DNA of 64,000 nt from Saprospiraceae bacterium (lineage in GTDB: Bacteria; Bacteroidota; Bacteroidia; Chitinophagales; Saprospiraceae): positions 186,001 through 250,000 of the forward strand of contig JADKCC010000010.1 of the NCBI GenBank assembly GCA_016714785.1, written 5' to 3'. The position numbers and the translations under genes are program-made. Shown here in pieces: positions 17,387 to 28,309 of the stretch. Position 1 is the stretch's first letter, and the number at the start of each line of letters is the position of its first letter. The notes beneath the pieces are model-generated. The model was given only the letters and a program-made list of their open reading frames with translations. It searched no databases and was not told the origin of the DNA.

Positions 17387-19828
17387 CTATCCTTTCACCC
17401 TTTGCTGCTCACTGTCTGAGCCAGATCCCGTATGTTTGGGCTTATTGGAAGTGGATTTTCCGAATCGGTAGGAGAAAGCTAATGTAGCTGACCTAGTATC
17501 CAACCTACTGTTCCAATCTGCGTCTGTATCTTTGAGATTATTGATGATGCCATCGGCTCTTCGCGTGTATAAGATATCGTTAAGGCTTAGCTTAATACTA
17601 CCTTTATCTTTCAGGATTTTCTTTTGTACAGCAAGATTTAATGTGCCAAAGCTTTTTATTAATAGTTGGGCATAAACGATATTGCTCTGATAATCGCCTC
17701 TTATATCAGCATTCCAACATCTTCCTAGCTGAAAACTATTGGTGATGTTGGCTGCCAAATAATTGCCTGACACGTTGAGTTGTTCTGTATATAATGTGCT
17801 TTCAAAAATTTGGCGACCCAACTCGATGTAAGTATTTACCCGATACCATGCAGCGATATCTGTCGCTGCATCCATTGATAAAGATAGGGTATGATTGGTC
17901 GATATATTGCCTGGCCGACTGTAATAGATACCTTCTTTAATCTCCAATGTTTCATTAATACCATCCGTAGTTAGGCTATAATTAAGTGATGTGTTGATCC
18001 TATTCTTATAGGTGTGAGTAAGAGAAAAATTATTTGAATAAGTAGGTAATAATCCTGGATTTCCGCCGTAAAATGTAAACTTATCCAATGGTAAGATAAA
18101 AGGATTCAAATCTTGAAAAAATGGTCGGTCTATCCTTCTCCCAAATGAAAATCCCCATACTTGATCTCCTATCGAATCGGCCTGATAAGATGCATAAAAT
18201 GTAGGAAATACATTCGAATAAGTGCGTGTAAAACTAGTGTCAGCTTGCTCAGCATTACCTAATTGTTTACCTTTTAAACTAGTGGTTTCTGCCCTAAGTC
18301 CCAACTGCAAGTCCAGTTTCCCAAATTTTCTGTTGTAATTAATATATCCTGCATGTATCCATTCGTCATATAAAAATTTATTGCTCAATCCATAATCAGG
18401 TTTGGTCACGTCATCTAAAGTATTAGAATATATAGCTTCGTTGACGGTTTTGGTGAAGGCTGATTTTACTCCAGCTTCAATTTTTGACGTAACATTAAGT
18501 GGTTTTGTATAATCGGCTTTTGCCGCATAGATGCTTATTTCCGAAGGTACATTGCCATCGATGATATCATCATAGATAAGTGTATTGATATTGTTGTAGA
18601 TATAATTTTTGAACAATTGGTCGCTACCAGATTTATACTTTACATAGTCAGCATCTACAGTAACACTACTACCTAAAGTGTCCAATAAGCGTTTAAGATA
18701 CACGTTAAACGTACCATTATTAAAAGTGTTTTTAGTATTATTATCCGCTATAACTCTGTTGACATTTATGTTTTCAGCATTTCTTACAAAAGCTTTATTA
18801 TCAGTCTGATCTCCTGAGTTACTCAGCAGACCCTTGACAGAAAATCCCAAAGTTGTTTGATCCGAAATATAATAGTCCAAACCTAATTTAGCATTTCCAG
18901 ATTGGCCATCTTTGACTATAAATGAGTTTTGAGAGAACGATGATGTCCTGATATTTTGGTCATTCTTATAGTATCTGTTGATGTTTAGATCTTGAAAACT
19001 GTTTCTAAAGCCACCGTTAAGATTGGCATACATACTTACTTTATTTTTATTGAAATTTAAATTGACACTATTATTGCTCCGAGTGTACCTACCTTGTTGT
19101 AAACTCACTACCGTATTACCATGAAACCCAAAAGTCTTATTTCGTTTGGTTATGATATTGATAACACCAGAATTTCCTGCAGCTTCATATTTTGCAGGTG
19201 GGTTAGGCATGATTTCTATTTGTTTGATCGAAGAAGCAGGCAAGGACTTCAAATAATTTTCCAACTCTTCTCCAGAAATATAAGTAGGTTTATCATCAAT
19301 GAATACCGTAACTCCCGACCTACCTTTGAGTTTTAGCACTCCACTCTGGTCTAGCGATATACCAGGTGCTCGCTCTAGTGCTTCTAATGCATTACTTCCT
19401 GCATTAGCGATAAGGGCATCTACATTAACCACAGTTCGATCTATTTTCCGCTCAATGTATGGTGCTTTGGCAGTAATCGTAACAGCATCCAAAAGTTGAG
19501 TGGTTGTTACTAACTGTATCGCTTCCAACTTGATTTCAGTGTTTTGCCCCAAAATCTTTATTGTTTTTTGTAAAGTTTCGTAGCCCAACATAGAAACATT
19601 GATAATATAGCTGCCACTTTTGATGTTAGTGAAATCAAAGCTTCCGTCCTGATCAGAATAAGTAGTCTTGAGGGTTGAGTCCTTTTCTGTCTTCAATATG
19701 ACCAAGGCTAAATCAATACCTGCTTCCTTTTGATCAATTACTGTACCCGAAACATGGTAAATGGACTGCCCTGCGATGGTTAAAACCCAAAAGAATAGAA
19801 TAGATGTAAAGTAAAATGTTCTTTGCAT
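17387..19828 (-). CDS. TonB-linked outer-membrane receptor, CarboxypepD-like N-terminus
   Basis: With the start at 19828 (MQRTFYFTSILFFWVLTIAG) the product has 813 residues. After the signal peptide comes a carboxypeptidase-regulatory-like domain (HVSGTVIDQKEAGIDLALV; SDQDGSFDFTNIKSGSYIIN; SMLGYETL), then a plug domain (ALERAPGISLDQSGVLKLKG; VFIDDKPTYISGEEL; GVINIITKRN) and an outer-membrane beta-barrel of the OMP_b-brl_3 type to the end. The family resembles SusC-like receptors but no SusD partner is adjacent. The substrate is unknown. The longer frame starting at 19891 would run through the TACATTTG promoter element at 19868-19875 and is rejected. Confidence 0.88.
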   Translation of the reverse strand: MQRTFYFTSILFFWVLTIAGQSIYHVSGTVIDQKEAGIDLALVILKTEKDSTLKTTYSDQDGSFDFTNIKSGSYIINVSMLGYETLQKTIKILGQNTEIKLEAIQLVTTTQLLDAVTITAKAPYIERKIDRTVVNVDALIANAGSNALEALERAPGISLDQSGVLKLKGRSGVTVFIDDKPTYISGEELENYLKSLPASSIKQIEIMPNPPAKYEAAGNSGVINIITKRNKTFGFHGNTVVSLQQGRYTRSNNSVNLNFNKNKVSMYANLNGGFRNSFQDLNINRYYKNDQNIRTSSFSQNSFIVKDGQSGNAKLGLDYYISDQTTLGFSVKGLLSNSGDQTDNKAFVRNAENINVNRVIADNNTKNTFNNGTFNVYLKRLLDTLGSSVTVDADYVKYKSGSDQLFKNYIYNNINTLIYDDIIDGNVPSEISIYAAKADYTKPLNVTSKIEAGVKSAFTKTVNEAIYSNTLDDVTKPDYGLSNKFLYDEWIHAGYINYNRKFGKLDLQLGLRAETTSLKGKQLGNAEQADTSFTRTYSNVFPTFYASYQADSIGDQVWGFSFGRRIDRPFFQDLNPFILPLDKFTFYGGNPGLLPTYSNNFSLTHTYKNRINTSLNYSLTTDGINETLEIKEGIYYSRPGNISTNHTLSLSMDAATDIAAWYRVNTYIELGRQIFESTLYTEQLNVSGNYLAANITNSFQLGRCWNADIRGDYQSNIVYAQLLIKSFGTLNLAVQKKILKDKGSIKLSLNDILYTRRADGIINNLKDTDADWNSRLDTRSATLAFSYRFGKSTSNKPKHTGSGSDSEQQRVKG

Positions 19829-19867
19829 TGTACAGGTGTTAAATTTTTGTATGCTTATTAATAAAAT

Positions 19868-19875
19868 CAAATGTA
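19868..19875 (-). promoter_or_regulatory. Promoter -7 element of TonB-linked receptor
   Basis: The minus strand reads TACATTTG, an exact TAnnTTTG match about 40 nt upstream of the ATG at 19828. It supports the internal start. The rest of the gap up to 20332 shows no gene. Confidence 0.5.
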
Positions 19876-20332
19876 TAAAATACTCAGCCATTGTCTTCTT
19901 TTATTAGACAGACTTTCAGTTTCCTTCTACTAACACTTTTAATACAATGCCGTATATACCCATTGACCGAAATCAATACCTGCTCTTATAATTTGGATTA
20001 TCATACCTATTGTAATGATGGTCACCATTGCTGGAAAATACTTAGAGTTGCATACATTTTTTTTGTGCATAATATGAAATTTTTATGATATAAAAGTCAA
20101 AGATAAATGGTCTTTCTTGGGTATCATTTATCCAAAACTGCTATAAAAAATGGAAGGTAAGTAAATAGAAAAATCTCTCATTGTTCTGGTTGTGAAAAAT
20201 GATAATAAATGAGTATAGAATGTACATGAATAGCCGTTGCGATATAAAAAAGATCTGGCATAGAGGCGTACACCAAAGCGGAGTAAAATCAATCTGCAAT
20301 AGTTTGAGCAATCTTATATCTACTGTCTCAAG

Positions 20333-22867
20333 TTAGGGCACCATTACCTTAGCAGTGCCTAAGAGTTTTTGTTCTTTTTGCAAACTACAAACATAAATTC
20401 CTGACGGTAAGCCCATTACGTTTGCCATAAAACTATTTCCTGTAATGGTGACATCATCTTGAAAAATGCACTTGCCTTCTATATTGCATATCTTCAAAAG
20501 TGAATTATTAGGCGTGTTTTCTGATAATTCCAAAATAATATTGGTACCAACATAAGACGCCTTTTTGATATGATTGACAAAAGTTGGTCTATTCACATCA
20601 TTAGTATTGACAGAACCAGAGGTTGAGATATATCTTCTCATAATACTATGTCCATAAGTACTAGCAACTACGTATATGGAATCATTAATTTTCTGGTAAT
20701 CCATATCTGTAATCACAGCGCCTTTGGACAATCCTACATCCCAAAGAGACCAATGTTGACCTCCATTTTCAGTAATGTACACTCCAAATCCATCAGTACC
20801 AGCTATCAAAATATTTTCGTTTTCAGGATGTTCAAAGACTACGATATAAGGTACATCGGGTAAATTGCCAGTGATATTAACCCAATCAAGACCAGCTTTG
20901 TCTGATCTGAATATACTTTTACCTTTTAATTGTGGGCCATAACCTCGCATAACTGCATAAACTCTGTTTTCGAGCTTAGGATTTTGAGAAGCGAATACAT
21001 TGGGTAAACTATATCCTTCGCGATCATCTTGAACTGGTAATCCTTCAGTGATATTTGTCCACTCCCATATTGCAAAATCCAAAACCATCATCTGCTCATC
21101 TACTAAACCTGGACCACAGATATAGATCTTTGGAAACTCACCTTGAGACACATCCATAGAACCGATAGCGTCCATACTCAAATCCTGAAAACCCAGATAT
21201 TCCCAAGTAGAACCATCATTGTTGGAATAATACAGTTTATTGTCAGTTTGAGTAAAAAGCGTAGGTGGATTATTATGATCCATATCAATCAACCGCCACC
21301 ATTGTTCTGAAGGGTACAAACCGACATTTATATCTTGCCAACCTGCTACAGAAGGGCCAAATTTCCTTACATTATTGAACGTCAATGGAGGCTCTGATAG
21401 CCCTATTGTCCCGTATATTTTTTCTTCATCATTTGGGTCAATGGCTACACCACCACCATCACCCAAAAGATAAAACCATTTTTTGACTTTTTCATTATAG
21501 TAAACCAAACCATTATCTTGTGTGCCTCCTATCATGACGTTAGGATTGGTACGACTTACTGATAAACTGACAAACTGTGTGATGGGCAAATGATTAAATT
21601 CAAGATTCCATTTCCAATTTTTATCAAATGTTGTAGAGTAAATACCTCCATCATTGGCATACCAAGCTGTTTGGCCATCATGACTCCAACTTCCTGAATG
21701 GAAATCCGCATGTTGTCCTTCTGTAGGTCCATAAAAATTTTTGCCATCATCGCTATATATGTACCATCCACCACCAGAAATGACATGGTCAGGATTGGTC
21801 GGTGAGACAGAGATAAAACTATTATAGCCAGCTTGGCCCCAGTGATAGTCCAAATCTTTCTTGCCTTCGTCATTAATTACAGTGCATCTTGTCCAAGAGT
21901 CGCCACCATTGCTACTTTTATAAATACCATTGGTAAATCCTTGTATATTTGTGTAAAGAGCAAAGATTACATTGGGTTGTGATTTACAATTAGATAATTC
22001 TATTCGACTAAAGCTGTCTATTGGAAGTCCATTGGACAATAGCTTCCAGCTTTTACCACCATCATAAGTTCTGAAAATGCCTCTATCATATTCAGATACT
22101 AAGATAGTATCCGGTTGATTAGGAAAAACAACCATACCCGGATGGTTTCCTCTTTTTTTATTTTTCCAAGTTAATCCACTATCATCAGAAAAATATACGC
22201 CATCGCTACCGCAAGTCCAAACTTTTCCTCTGACGGCTGTAAATTCCATTTCGTCAAATGCGGACATACCATCTTCCAAAGGAATGTGAATCCATGAACT
22301 ACCCATGTTAGTAGTTCTCCATAATCCAGTTCCATATCTCAAACCTGGTTCTCCCGTACCTAACAAAATAGTATTGGCATTAAAAGGGTCAGATGCTACA
22401 GTACCACTCCAAGATGAAGTTACATCATTTATCGAAATATTTTTATAAATAACTTTCTCATCAGTGCCTTTTTGAATGTCCCATAGTCCACCACTTGCAG
22501 ATGCTATTCGAATATGATTGTCATCCAAAATCTCAACATCTCTAATTCTACCAGAGCAAATAAAATTAAAACCCTGTGAACTTAAGATACCACTTGGACC
22601 CACTAATTCCCATGCACTATTGTTTCTAAGAGTTGTCGATTGCAAACTTCGGTCTTGGATGATACTTTGCCAAAGGGATTGTCTTTCCCTAGGTGTAAAT
22701 CTATTGCCTCCAGGGCTCAACAATCTAAGTTTTTCAGTTTGCCTGATTTTGTTTGGATTTAATACTTTTCCAGCAGGAATAATCTGTCCTAATAACGGAA
22801 TACCAATGAAGACTAGCAAAAAAATTAAAATTATATATCGGAATGAAAAAGAATCCTTATGTGACAT
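20333..22867 (-). CDS. Secreted BNR/VPS10-like beta-propeller protein with T9SS tail
   Basis: 844 residues with an N-terminal signal or anchor (hydrophobic about 12-28). The body has sialidase/VPS10-type propeller repeats with Asp-box-like turns: GLWRTTNMGSSWIHIPL, GVYFSDDSGLTWKN, GIFRTYDGGKSWKLL, GIYKSSNGGDSWTRC, SIFRSDKAGLDWVNI, VYITENGGQHWSLWD. The C-terminus (NNSLLKICNIEGKCIFQDD to GTAKVMV) is a T9SS-type sorting domain. Related proteins are annotated as glycosyl hydrolase BNR or exo-sialidase, but I see no catalytic assignment that can be trusted. It is probably an extracellular or surface protein. Its promoter overlaps the palindrome 22914-22933. Confidence 0.85.
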   Translation of the reverse strand: MSHKDSFSFRYIILIFLLVFIGIPLLGQIIPAGKVLNPNKIRQTEKLRLLSPGGNRFTPRERQSLWQSIIQDRSLQSTTLRNNSAWELVGPSGILSSQGFNFICSGRIRDVEILDDNHIRIASASGGLWDIQKGTDEKVIYKNISINDVTSSWSGTVASDPFNANTILLGTGEPGLRYGTGLWRTTNMGSSWIHIPLEDGMSAFDEMEFTAVRGKVWTCGSDGVYFSDDSGLTWKNKKRGNHPGMVVFPNQPDTILVSEYDRGIFRTYDGGKSWKLLSNGLPIDSFSRIELSNCKSQPNVIFALYTNIQGFTNGIYKSSNGGDSWTRCTVINDEGKKDLDYHWGQAGYNSFISVSPTNPDHVISGGGWYIYSDDGKNFYGPTEGQHADFHSGSWSHDGQTAWYANDGGIYSTTFDKNWKWNLEFNHLPITQFVSLSVSRTNPNVMIGGTQDNGLVYYNEKVKKWFYLLGDGGGVAIDPNDEEKIYGTIGLSEPPLTFNNVRKFGPSVAGWQDINVGLYPSEQWWRLIDMDHNNPPTLFTQTDNKLYYSNNDGSTWEYLGFQDLSMDAIGSMDVSQGEFPKIYICGPGLVDEQMMVLDFAIWEWTNITEGLPVQDDREGYSLPNVFASQNPKLENRVYAVMRGYGPQLKGKSIFRSDKAGLDWVNITGNLPDVPYIVVFEHPENENILIAGTDGFGVYITENGGQHWSLWDVGLSKGAVITDMDYQKINDSIYVVASTYGHSIMRRYISTSGSVNTNDVNRPTFVNHIKKASYVGTNIILELSENTPNNSLLKICNIEGKCIFQDDVTITGNSFMANVMGLPSGIYVCSLQKEQKLLGTAKVMVP

Positions 22868-22909
22868 TTACTAAAATATTTTGGACAAAATTAATCATAA
22901 ATAATCATA

Positions 22910-22933
22910 CAAATGTATAACTTTTGTTATACA
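22910..22933 (-). promoter_or_regulatory. Promoter -7 element with overlapping palindrome, BNR gene
   Basis: The minus strand reads TACATTTG at 22917-22910, about 43 nt before the ATG. The perfect palindrome TGTATAAC-TTTT-GTTATACA at 22914-22933 overlaps its upstream half. It lies just past the end of the kinase gene, so it could be an operator or a weak terminator for that gene. Confidence 0.5.
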
Positions 22934-22936
22934 AAA

Positions 22937-25900
22937 TCAAGAGCGTTTTGATAAGGTCAAAGAAATAAGTGTTTTTGTCTCACCAGTTAAAATATTAAAT
23001 TTACCATTTAATATTTGAGCTCTGTTTGCCATGTTTTTCAGCCCATTTCCTCTTTTTATAAGCAATGGGTCAAAACCAATACCATTATCTTCAAAGGTAG
23101 TAATGATCTCCCTTTTGCCTATTTTGAAAGTAAAGTGTACCTGACTAGCTTGGCTGTATTTTGCAGTGTTGTTGATTGCTTCCTTAAATATTAGGTAAAG
23201 TGCCTTCTTTCTTCCGGATTTAATTGAACATTGCTCTGATCATCATCTATAGTAAAGGCTATTTGGATACCCAAAGGCTCAAGCGTATCGATGGCAAACT
23301 CCTGTATCTTCCCAATGATATTTTTCAAGCTATCATTTTTGGGATTGATGCTCCAGATAATTTCAGACATATTGCTCATTACTTCTGAAGTTTTGTCTGC
23401 AATTATCTGAAAGGATGGGTTAGACTCTTGACGCATAGACTCTCGCTCGCTCATCATCTTGATATGTGATAGTGTACTACCCATATCATCATGAAGGTCG
23501 CGAGCTATATTGTGTCGTAGTTTTTCTAGTTTCTCACGTTGGAGCTCTCTGTATTTAAATAGACTGTAAATAACAAATGATATCAAAGTAATAATCAACC
23601 CATTAAACCACCATGTTCGCCAGAAAGGAGGAGCAATCGCTATATTTAGCAAAAATTCATTAGGACTATTTAGACCAAAACTATTTTCTGCCCTGACTTT
23701 TAGTACATAAGTGCCGCATCCCAAATTATCAAATTTAAGATGATTTTCGCTTAGATTGAGCCAATTTGTTTTTATTCCTTCTAACTTGTATTGATAAGTG
23801 TTGCTTTGAGAATTAGTAAAACTCAGATTAGAAAAATGTAAATCAATATTATTTTGATCATATTTTAGGTCTAAAGTTTGTCCAGAATTTGGTATGGTAT
23901 CCAATGCAAAGTTGACGATTTTCATATCAGATAAAATTACTTTTCCTGGTTTGGCCATTTTTAAAACATCTAAACTTATACTATTTATAGCGAGATTTTG
24001 AGATATATAAACAGTTTTGGATCGATTAGAAAATGTAATAGCAGGTGTAGGCACCACTCCAATATTGGAATTGTAATAATTGAAATTTGTTATCGCATTT
24101 TTTTTGATATTAAATCGAGTGATGCCACTATCTGTAGAAATCCATACATTTTTCTCATGATCTGTGATTATGTCTCTATAACCGCCTAGTGGCTTATCTT
24201 TGTAAGTATCGAAAAGGTCAAAAGTAGGAATATCCTTGGTTACATCCATCACACAAAAACCATTGAATGAAGTGATCACTAATTTTTCTTTTGAAATAGA
24301 CACTATCCCTTCCAAACTCTTCAATATTCTTAATGCCGGGTAATCCTTTTGAGTAAAAAGCTTAATTTTTTTTGTTATAGAATCAAAACAATATAAAGCA
24401 TCATCTTCTTCATATTTTTGAGTAGCAAATATCCAAATTTTGCCATCTGATGCTACAGTGAATCTAAAGGCATATTCTGACAATTTTGATCCATTGATAA
24501 ACCTCCTGATATGTGCTTCTTCTATGACTTCATTTCGTGCCCTATTATACATATACATCCCACTTAACGATCCCATCCAAAGGTTGCCATGCTGATCTTC
24601 TACGATTTTAAGAATCTTGGGGATTTCTTTTTTTTCAATATTCAAATTAGGTACAATTAATTTTCCTTTTGTTAGGTCATATCCAACTAATCCTTTATTA
24701 TTGGATGACAGCCATAAGATATTTTTAGAATCAATATAGGAAGTAAATGGTTGTACTTTTTGACAATATGGCTTCAAAACTGTCGGTATATCTACCTCTC
24801 GATTTTGGATGATATCATATCTGAAAAAAGATTCATACCCAATACCAAACCAAATAATGCTATCTTTTTGACTGCCCGATTCAAAATTAATACCTCCTAA
24901 TTTCCAATCTGATTGGCTATTTGATAAAGTTAGATCTAATACTTTTATATTTTGTTTGTAAGGGTCATATCTATGCAGACCTTGATAAGTACCGATCCAC
25001 ATACCTTCCGTTTTTGTTGGTTCAAAACAAAATCCAGCCCCAGGAACACCTTGAGTGTCATCGTGTTTGGATGTCTTGTAACCTTTAAATTCATGGGTGC
25101 TGATGTCAAATGTTTTGACACCATCCGAAGTGCCCAACCATAAAATATTTTCTTCCCCTTTGAATCCAGATTGATTTATAGTTAATATGCCATTTTGCAC
25201 CTTTGTTTTATCTGCAAAAGTGTAATTAGACATAGATTTAGATAGGATATCAAATTTCATTAACCCATTAACCCAACTTCCTATCCATAGGGTATTGTTT
25301 TTTTTATTTAAATATAGACTCATAAATCCATCATCGTATTTTACCTTAGGGTCGTAACTAGGCCGATGGAAGTTTCTTACAGTGCACTTTTGGACATCAT
25401 ACTGCCACAAACCATCATTGGCTGCCAACCAAAATCCGCCATTTCCATCCATCTCAATATCATAAATTCCAGAGTTTATATTTTTTTCAGGAATAGTTTC
25501 AACTTTAAGATTCACTTCTTTTCCTTGGGAATATAGTAATCCTTTGTTTGTACCCAACCACATTACATCATTGCGTTCATCATAGGCCAAGGTTCGTATA
25601 TCCAACTTATTTTCTACATCAATGTCTTTTGGAATCTCAATTCTTTTGCATTTGCCAGTCTTAGTATCAAAAACATTTAAATCAGGTAACGCAGTAATCC
25701 ACAATCGACCGTGTTTGTCTTCCACCATATTTCTTATATAATTAGACGAAATCGTAGTAGAGTCAAAAGGATTTGATCTAAAGCTCTTAAAAACATGTCC
25801 ATCATATCTTACAAGACCCTGCTCTGTGCCTATCCATACAAATTCATCTTTAGTTTTTTCAAGACACAATGCTTGAAATGAATTAAAACCCTGAACAGCA

Positions 25901-26013
25901 TTGTAATGATCAAAAATAATATCTCTATTCCAATGTCTGTCTATAGTTATTTGTGCATCCAAAAAACTAATAGAAAAAACTAATAAGACGGTATGAAGGC
26001 TTTTGATTATCAA
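22937..26013 (-). CDS. Propeller sensor histidine kinase, frameshifted before the ATPase domain
   Basis: A two-component sensor with a signal peptide, about 14 two-component-regulator propeller repeats (for example FVWIGTEQGLVRYDG, GFWLAANDGLWQYD, VWISTDSGITRFN), a Y_Y_Y domain (NTYQYKLEGIKTNWLNLS), one membrane segment (WWFNGLIITLISFVIYSLF) and a HisKA_3 domain with phosphoacceptor His841 (ARDLHDDMGSTLSHI). The main frame stops at 23191 after NPEERRHFT. One added base near 23205 restores ALYLIFKEAINNTAKYSQ and a HATPase_c domain (FEDNGIGFDPLL; GNGLKNMANRAQ) ending at TGA 22937, giving 1025 residues. As written the kinase would lack its ATPase. It lies 43 bp downstream of its response regulator. 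Confidence 0.85.
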
Positions 26014-26056
26014 AACAAAGTTTACATTAATGATTTTTAACTATCGAGGAATAAAA

Positions 26057-26698
26057 CTAAGTCTTTTTTTCGATAAATACCTTATGAACAGCTTCTGTGA
26101 CTGAATGAACGTGCAATTTTTCATATATGCGTTTTACGTAGGTACGTACCGTATCTAAACTAATGATCATTTCATTGGCTACCATCTTATAACTTAGACC
26201 TTTGGATAGCAATTTTAATATTTCTACTTCGCGTTCAGAAAGATTATAAGTTGATTCTGAAGCCTTTCCCACAGCAAATGGCAATTGTAGGACTTTTCTG
26301 GCAATAGATGGACTTATAGGTGCACCGCCATTCTTCACGTCTTTGATAGCTGTTAATAATGTAGCCAATGAATTTTTTTTAAGTAAGTAGCCAGTTGCAC
26401 CTGCTTTCAAAGCATTAAATATGCGATCATCATCATCAAAAACGGTATTCATGATTACCTCTACCTCTGGATAAACAGATTTTAGCTCTCTGACACCTTC
26501 TATACCTGTACGACCAGGCATATCAATATCCATAATAATAACATCCGGCACAAATGCTTTAGTATTCTGAATGACATCAAGACAGTGACCAAACTCGCCT
26601 GCAAGCTCAAATTCTTCCGACTCTCGAATGATCGATGCCAAAATTTCTCTTAACCCTGCATTATCTTCGTAAATAGCTACTTTGATCTTGATACTCAT
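26057..26698 (-). CDS. LuxR/NarL-family response regulator
   Basis: 213 residues. The receiver domain (about 5-120) has the acidic pair in AIYEDN, phosphoacceptor Asp in DVIIMDIDMPGRTG, and the Lys of GYLLKK. The C-terminal LuxR helix-turn-helix follows (LSEREVEILKLLSKGLSYKM; ANEMIISLDTVRTYVKRIYE; LHVHSVTEAV). It is the first gene of an operon with the propeller kinase, its likely partner, and acts as a DNA-binding output in the cytoplasm. Its promoter carries the shared palindrome of this region at the canonical 33-nt distance, so autoregulation is a natural hypothesis. Confidence 0.92.
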   Translation of the reverse strand: MSIKIKVAIYEDNAGLREILASIIRESEEFELAGEFGHCLDVIQNTKAFVPDVIIMDIDMPGRTGIEGVRELKSVYPEVEVIMNTVFDDDDRIFNALKAGATGYLLKKNSLATLLTAIKDVKNGGAPISPSIARKVLQLPFAVGKASESTYNLSEREVEILKLLSKGLSYKMVANEMIISLDTVRTYVKRIYEKLHVHSVTEAVHKVFIEKKT

Positions 26699-26721
26699 GG
26701 ACGATATGTTAAATTTAACAG

Positions 26722-26778
26722 CAAAAATAACAATAAAACTTTTGTAATTTTATAAATGAATGTCACATGATGATGTGA
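26722..26778 (-). promoter_or_regulatory. Response-regulator operon promoter with regulon palindrome
   Basis: On the minus strand, TCACATCATCATGTGACA (palindrome 26763-26778, with CA following) is separated by exactly 33 nt from TATTTTTG (26729-26722), a TAnnTTTG element. The response-regulator ATG lies 24 nt further on. The spacer has no good TTTG -33 motif, which fits an activator-dependent promoter. Confidence 0.7.
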
Positions 26779-26849
26779 AATATTAATGGAAATATAATTT
26801 TCTAAATTGAATTAAAATGCTAAATCTAGTTATTAATACCTTAATTAGG

Positions 26850-26857
26850 TACATTTG
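26850..26857 (+). promoter_or_regulatory. Promoter -7 element of GH13 gene
   Basis: TACATTTG, an exact TAnnTTTG match 18 nt before the ATG at 26876. The regulon palindrome 26763-26778 is 71 nt upstream, which does not fit the 33-nt rule seen elsewhere, so control by it is uncertain. Confidence 0.5.
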
Positions 26858-26875
26858 TCACTAATAAGACCAAAT

Positions 26876-28255
26876 ATGAATTTTCAGAATACTTTGCGTG
26901 TCATTATTTTATTGTTTTTTGCTATCGGTTGGATAAGTTGTCAAAAAACAGAACCAGCCAATATTGAAACTCCTAACTCTGGCAACCATAAAGACCAATA
27001 TGGAACTCCTTTTGCAGATATCCCTACAATATCAGACGTAATAATGTATGAAATAAATCAAAGGGCATTTAGTGTTTCAGGTGATTTTGAAGGTATTATG
27101 CCGAGGCTTGATTCTATCAAGGAATTGGGTGTCAACGTAATATGGCTCATGCCTATCCATCCTATTGGTAAAATTAAAACAGTTAATTCTCCATATTGTA
27201 TCCAAAATTTTATAGAAGTTAATCCCGAATATGGAAATCTAGAAAAATTGAGACTATTAGTTACAGAAGCACATAAAAGAAAAATGGCTGTAATATTAGA
27301 TTGGGCTGCCAATCATACTTCGTGGGACAATCCATGGATTCAAAATAAAGATTGGTATACTCAGGATGCCAACGGCAATATCATATCCCCTGCAGGTACA
27401 AACTGGCAAGATGTAGCCGATCTCAATTTTGACAATGTTGTTATGAGACAAGCTATGATAGAAGCAATGAAATATTGGGTATTGCAAGCCAATATAGATG
27501 GTTTCCGTTGTGATGCAGCCGATTATGTTCCATTTTCTTTTTGGAAAGAAGCGATAGACTCGCTACGCAAGATCCCTAATCGCAAAATCATCATGCTGGC
27601 AGAAGGTGCTCGAAAAGACCATTTTTCAGCAGGTTTTGATATAAATTTTGGTTGGGAGTTTTTCAGTAAGGCAAAAACTATTTTCAAAACCAATCAAACT
27701 GCAGCAGGATTTTTATTAGCACATCAGTCAGAGTATTCTGGTATTCCTACTGGTACACAAAGGTTACGCTTTACATCCAATCATGACGAATGTGCTTGGG
27801 ATGATACTCCTTTAGGACTTTTTGGTGGTAAAAATGGGTCGATGGCTGCTTTTGTCATAACTTCTTATATGGGTGGAATTCCTCTCATCTACAACGGACA
27901 GGAAGTAGGTTGTCCCGTAAAGCTGCCCTTCTTTAGTAAGTCGCCTATCAATTGGCAAACCAATCCTGATATGCTTAAATTATATCAAAAACTGATTGCA
28001 ATTCGTGCAGCCAATCAGGCTCTAAAAACAGGAATTTTAGAACATTTTTCTACTACGGATATAGTGGCATTCAGCCGCAAAGCTTTAAATAATGAAGTAT
28101 TGATTTTAGTCAACGTACGAAATAGCAATAAATCTTTTGCTCTGCCAAACACTTTAAAAAATACTACTTGGAAAGATGCCATGAGTGGTGAAACCTTCAA
28201 ACTTATTTCTGAAATTGAACTAAAAGCCTTTGAATATAAAGTGCTGATAAAGTAG
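26876..28255 (+). CDS. GH13 alpha-amylase-family lipoprotein
   Basis: 459 residues from the ATG at 26876; the longer frame begins with TTG inside the promoter and is rejected. A lipoprotein signal ends at Cys22 (GWISC). The GH13 barrel follows: region I WAANHTSW (about 143-150), nucleophile Asp213 in GFRCDAADYV, acid/base Glu243 in MLAEGAR, and transition-state Asp304 in TSNHDECAW; the active-site set is complete. It should hydrolyse alpha-1,4 glucans or maltodextrins, probably exposed at the outer membrane. It lies between the two-component system and the LytTR gene, and the following SusF-type gene suggests glucan use. Confidence 0.9.
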   Translation: MNFQNTLRVIILLFFAIGWISCQKTEPANIETPNSGNHKDQYGTPFADIPTISDVIMYEINQRAFSVSGDFEGIMPRLDSIKELGVNVIWLMPIHPIGKIKTVNSPYCIQNFIEVNPEYGNLEKLRLLVTEAHKRKMAVILDWAANHTSWDNPWIQNKDWYTQDANGNIISPAGTNWQDVADLNFDNVVMRQAMIEAMKYWVLQANIDGFRCDAADYVPFSFWKEAIDSLRKIPNRKIIMLAEGARKDHFSAGFDINFGWEFFSKAKTIFKTNQTAAGFLLAHQSEYSGIPTGTQRLRFTSNHDECAWDDTPLGLFGGKNGSMAAFVITSYMGGIPLIYNGQEVGCPVKLPFFSKSPINWQTNPDMLKLYQKLIAIRAANQALKTGILEHFSTTDIVAFSRKALNNEVLILVNVRNSNKSFALPNTLKNTTWKDAMSGETFKLISEIELKAFEYKVLIK

Positions 28256-28309
28256 CATCAAAGTTGTAATTTTTGACTTAGCCTTCATGTCATACTAAGC
28301 TTTTCATTC

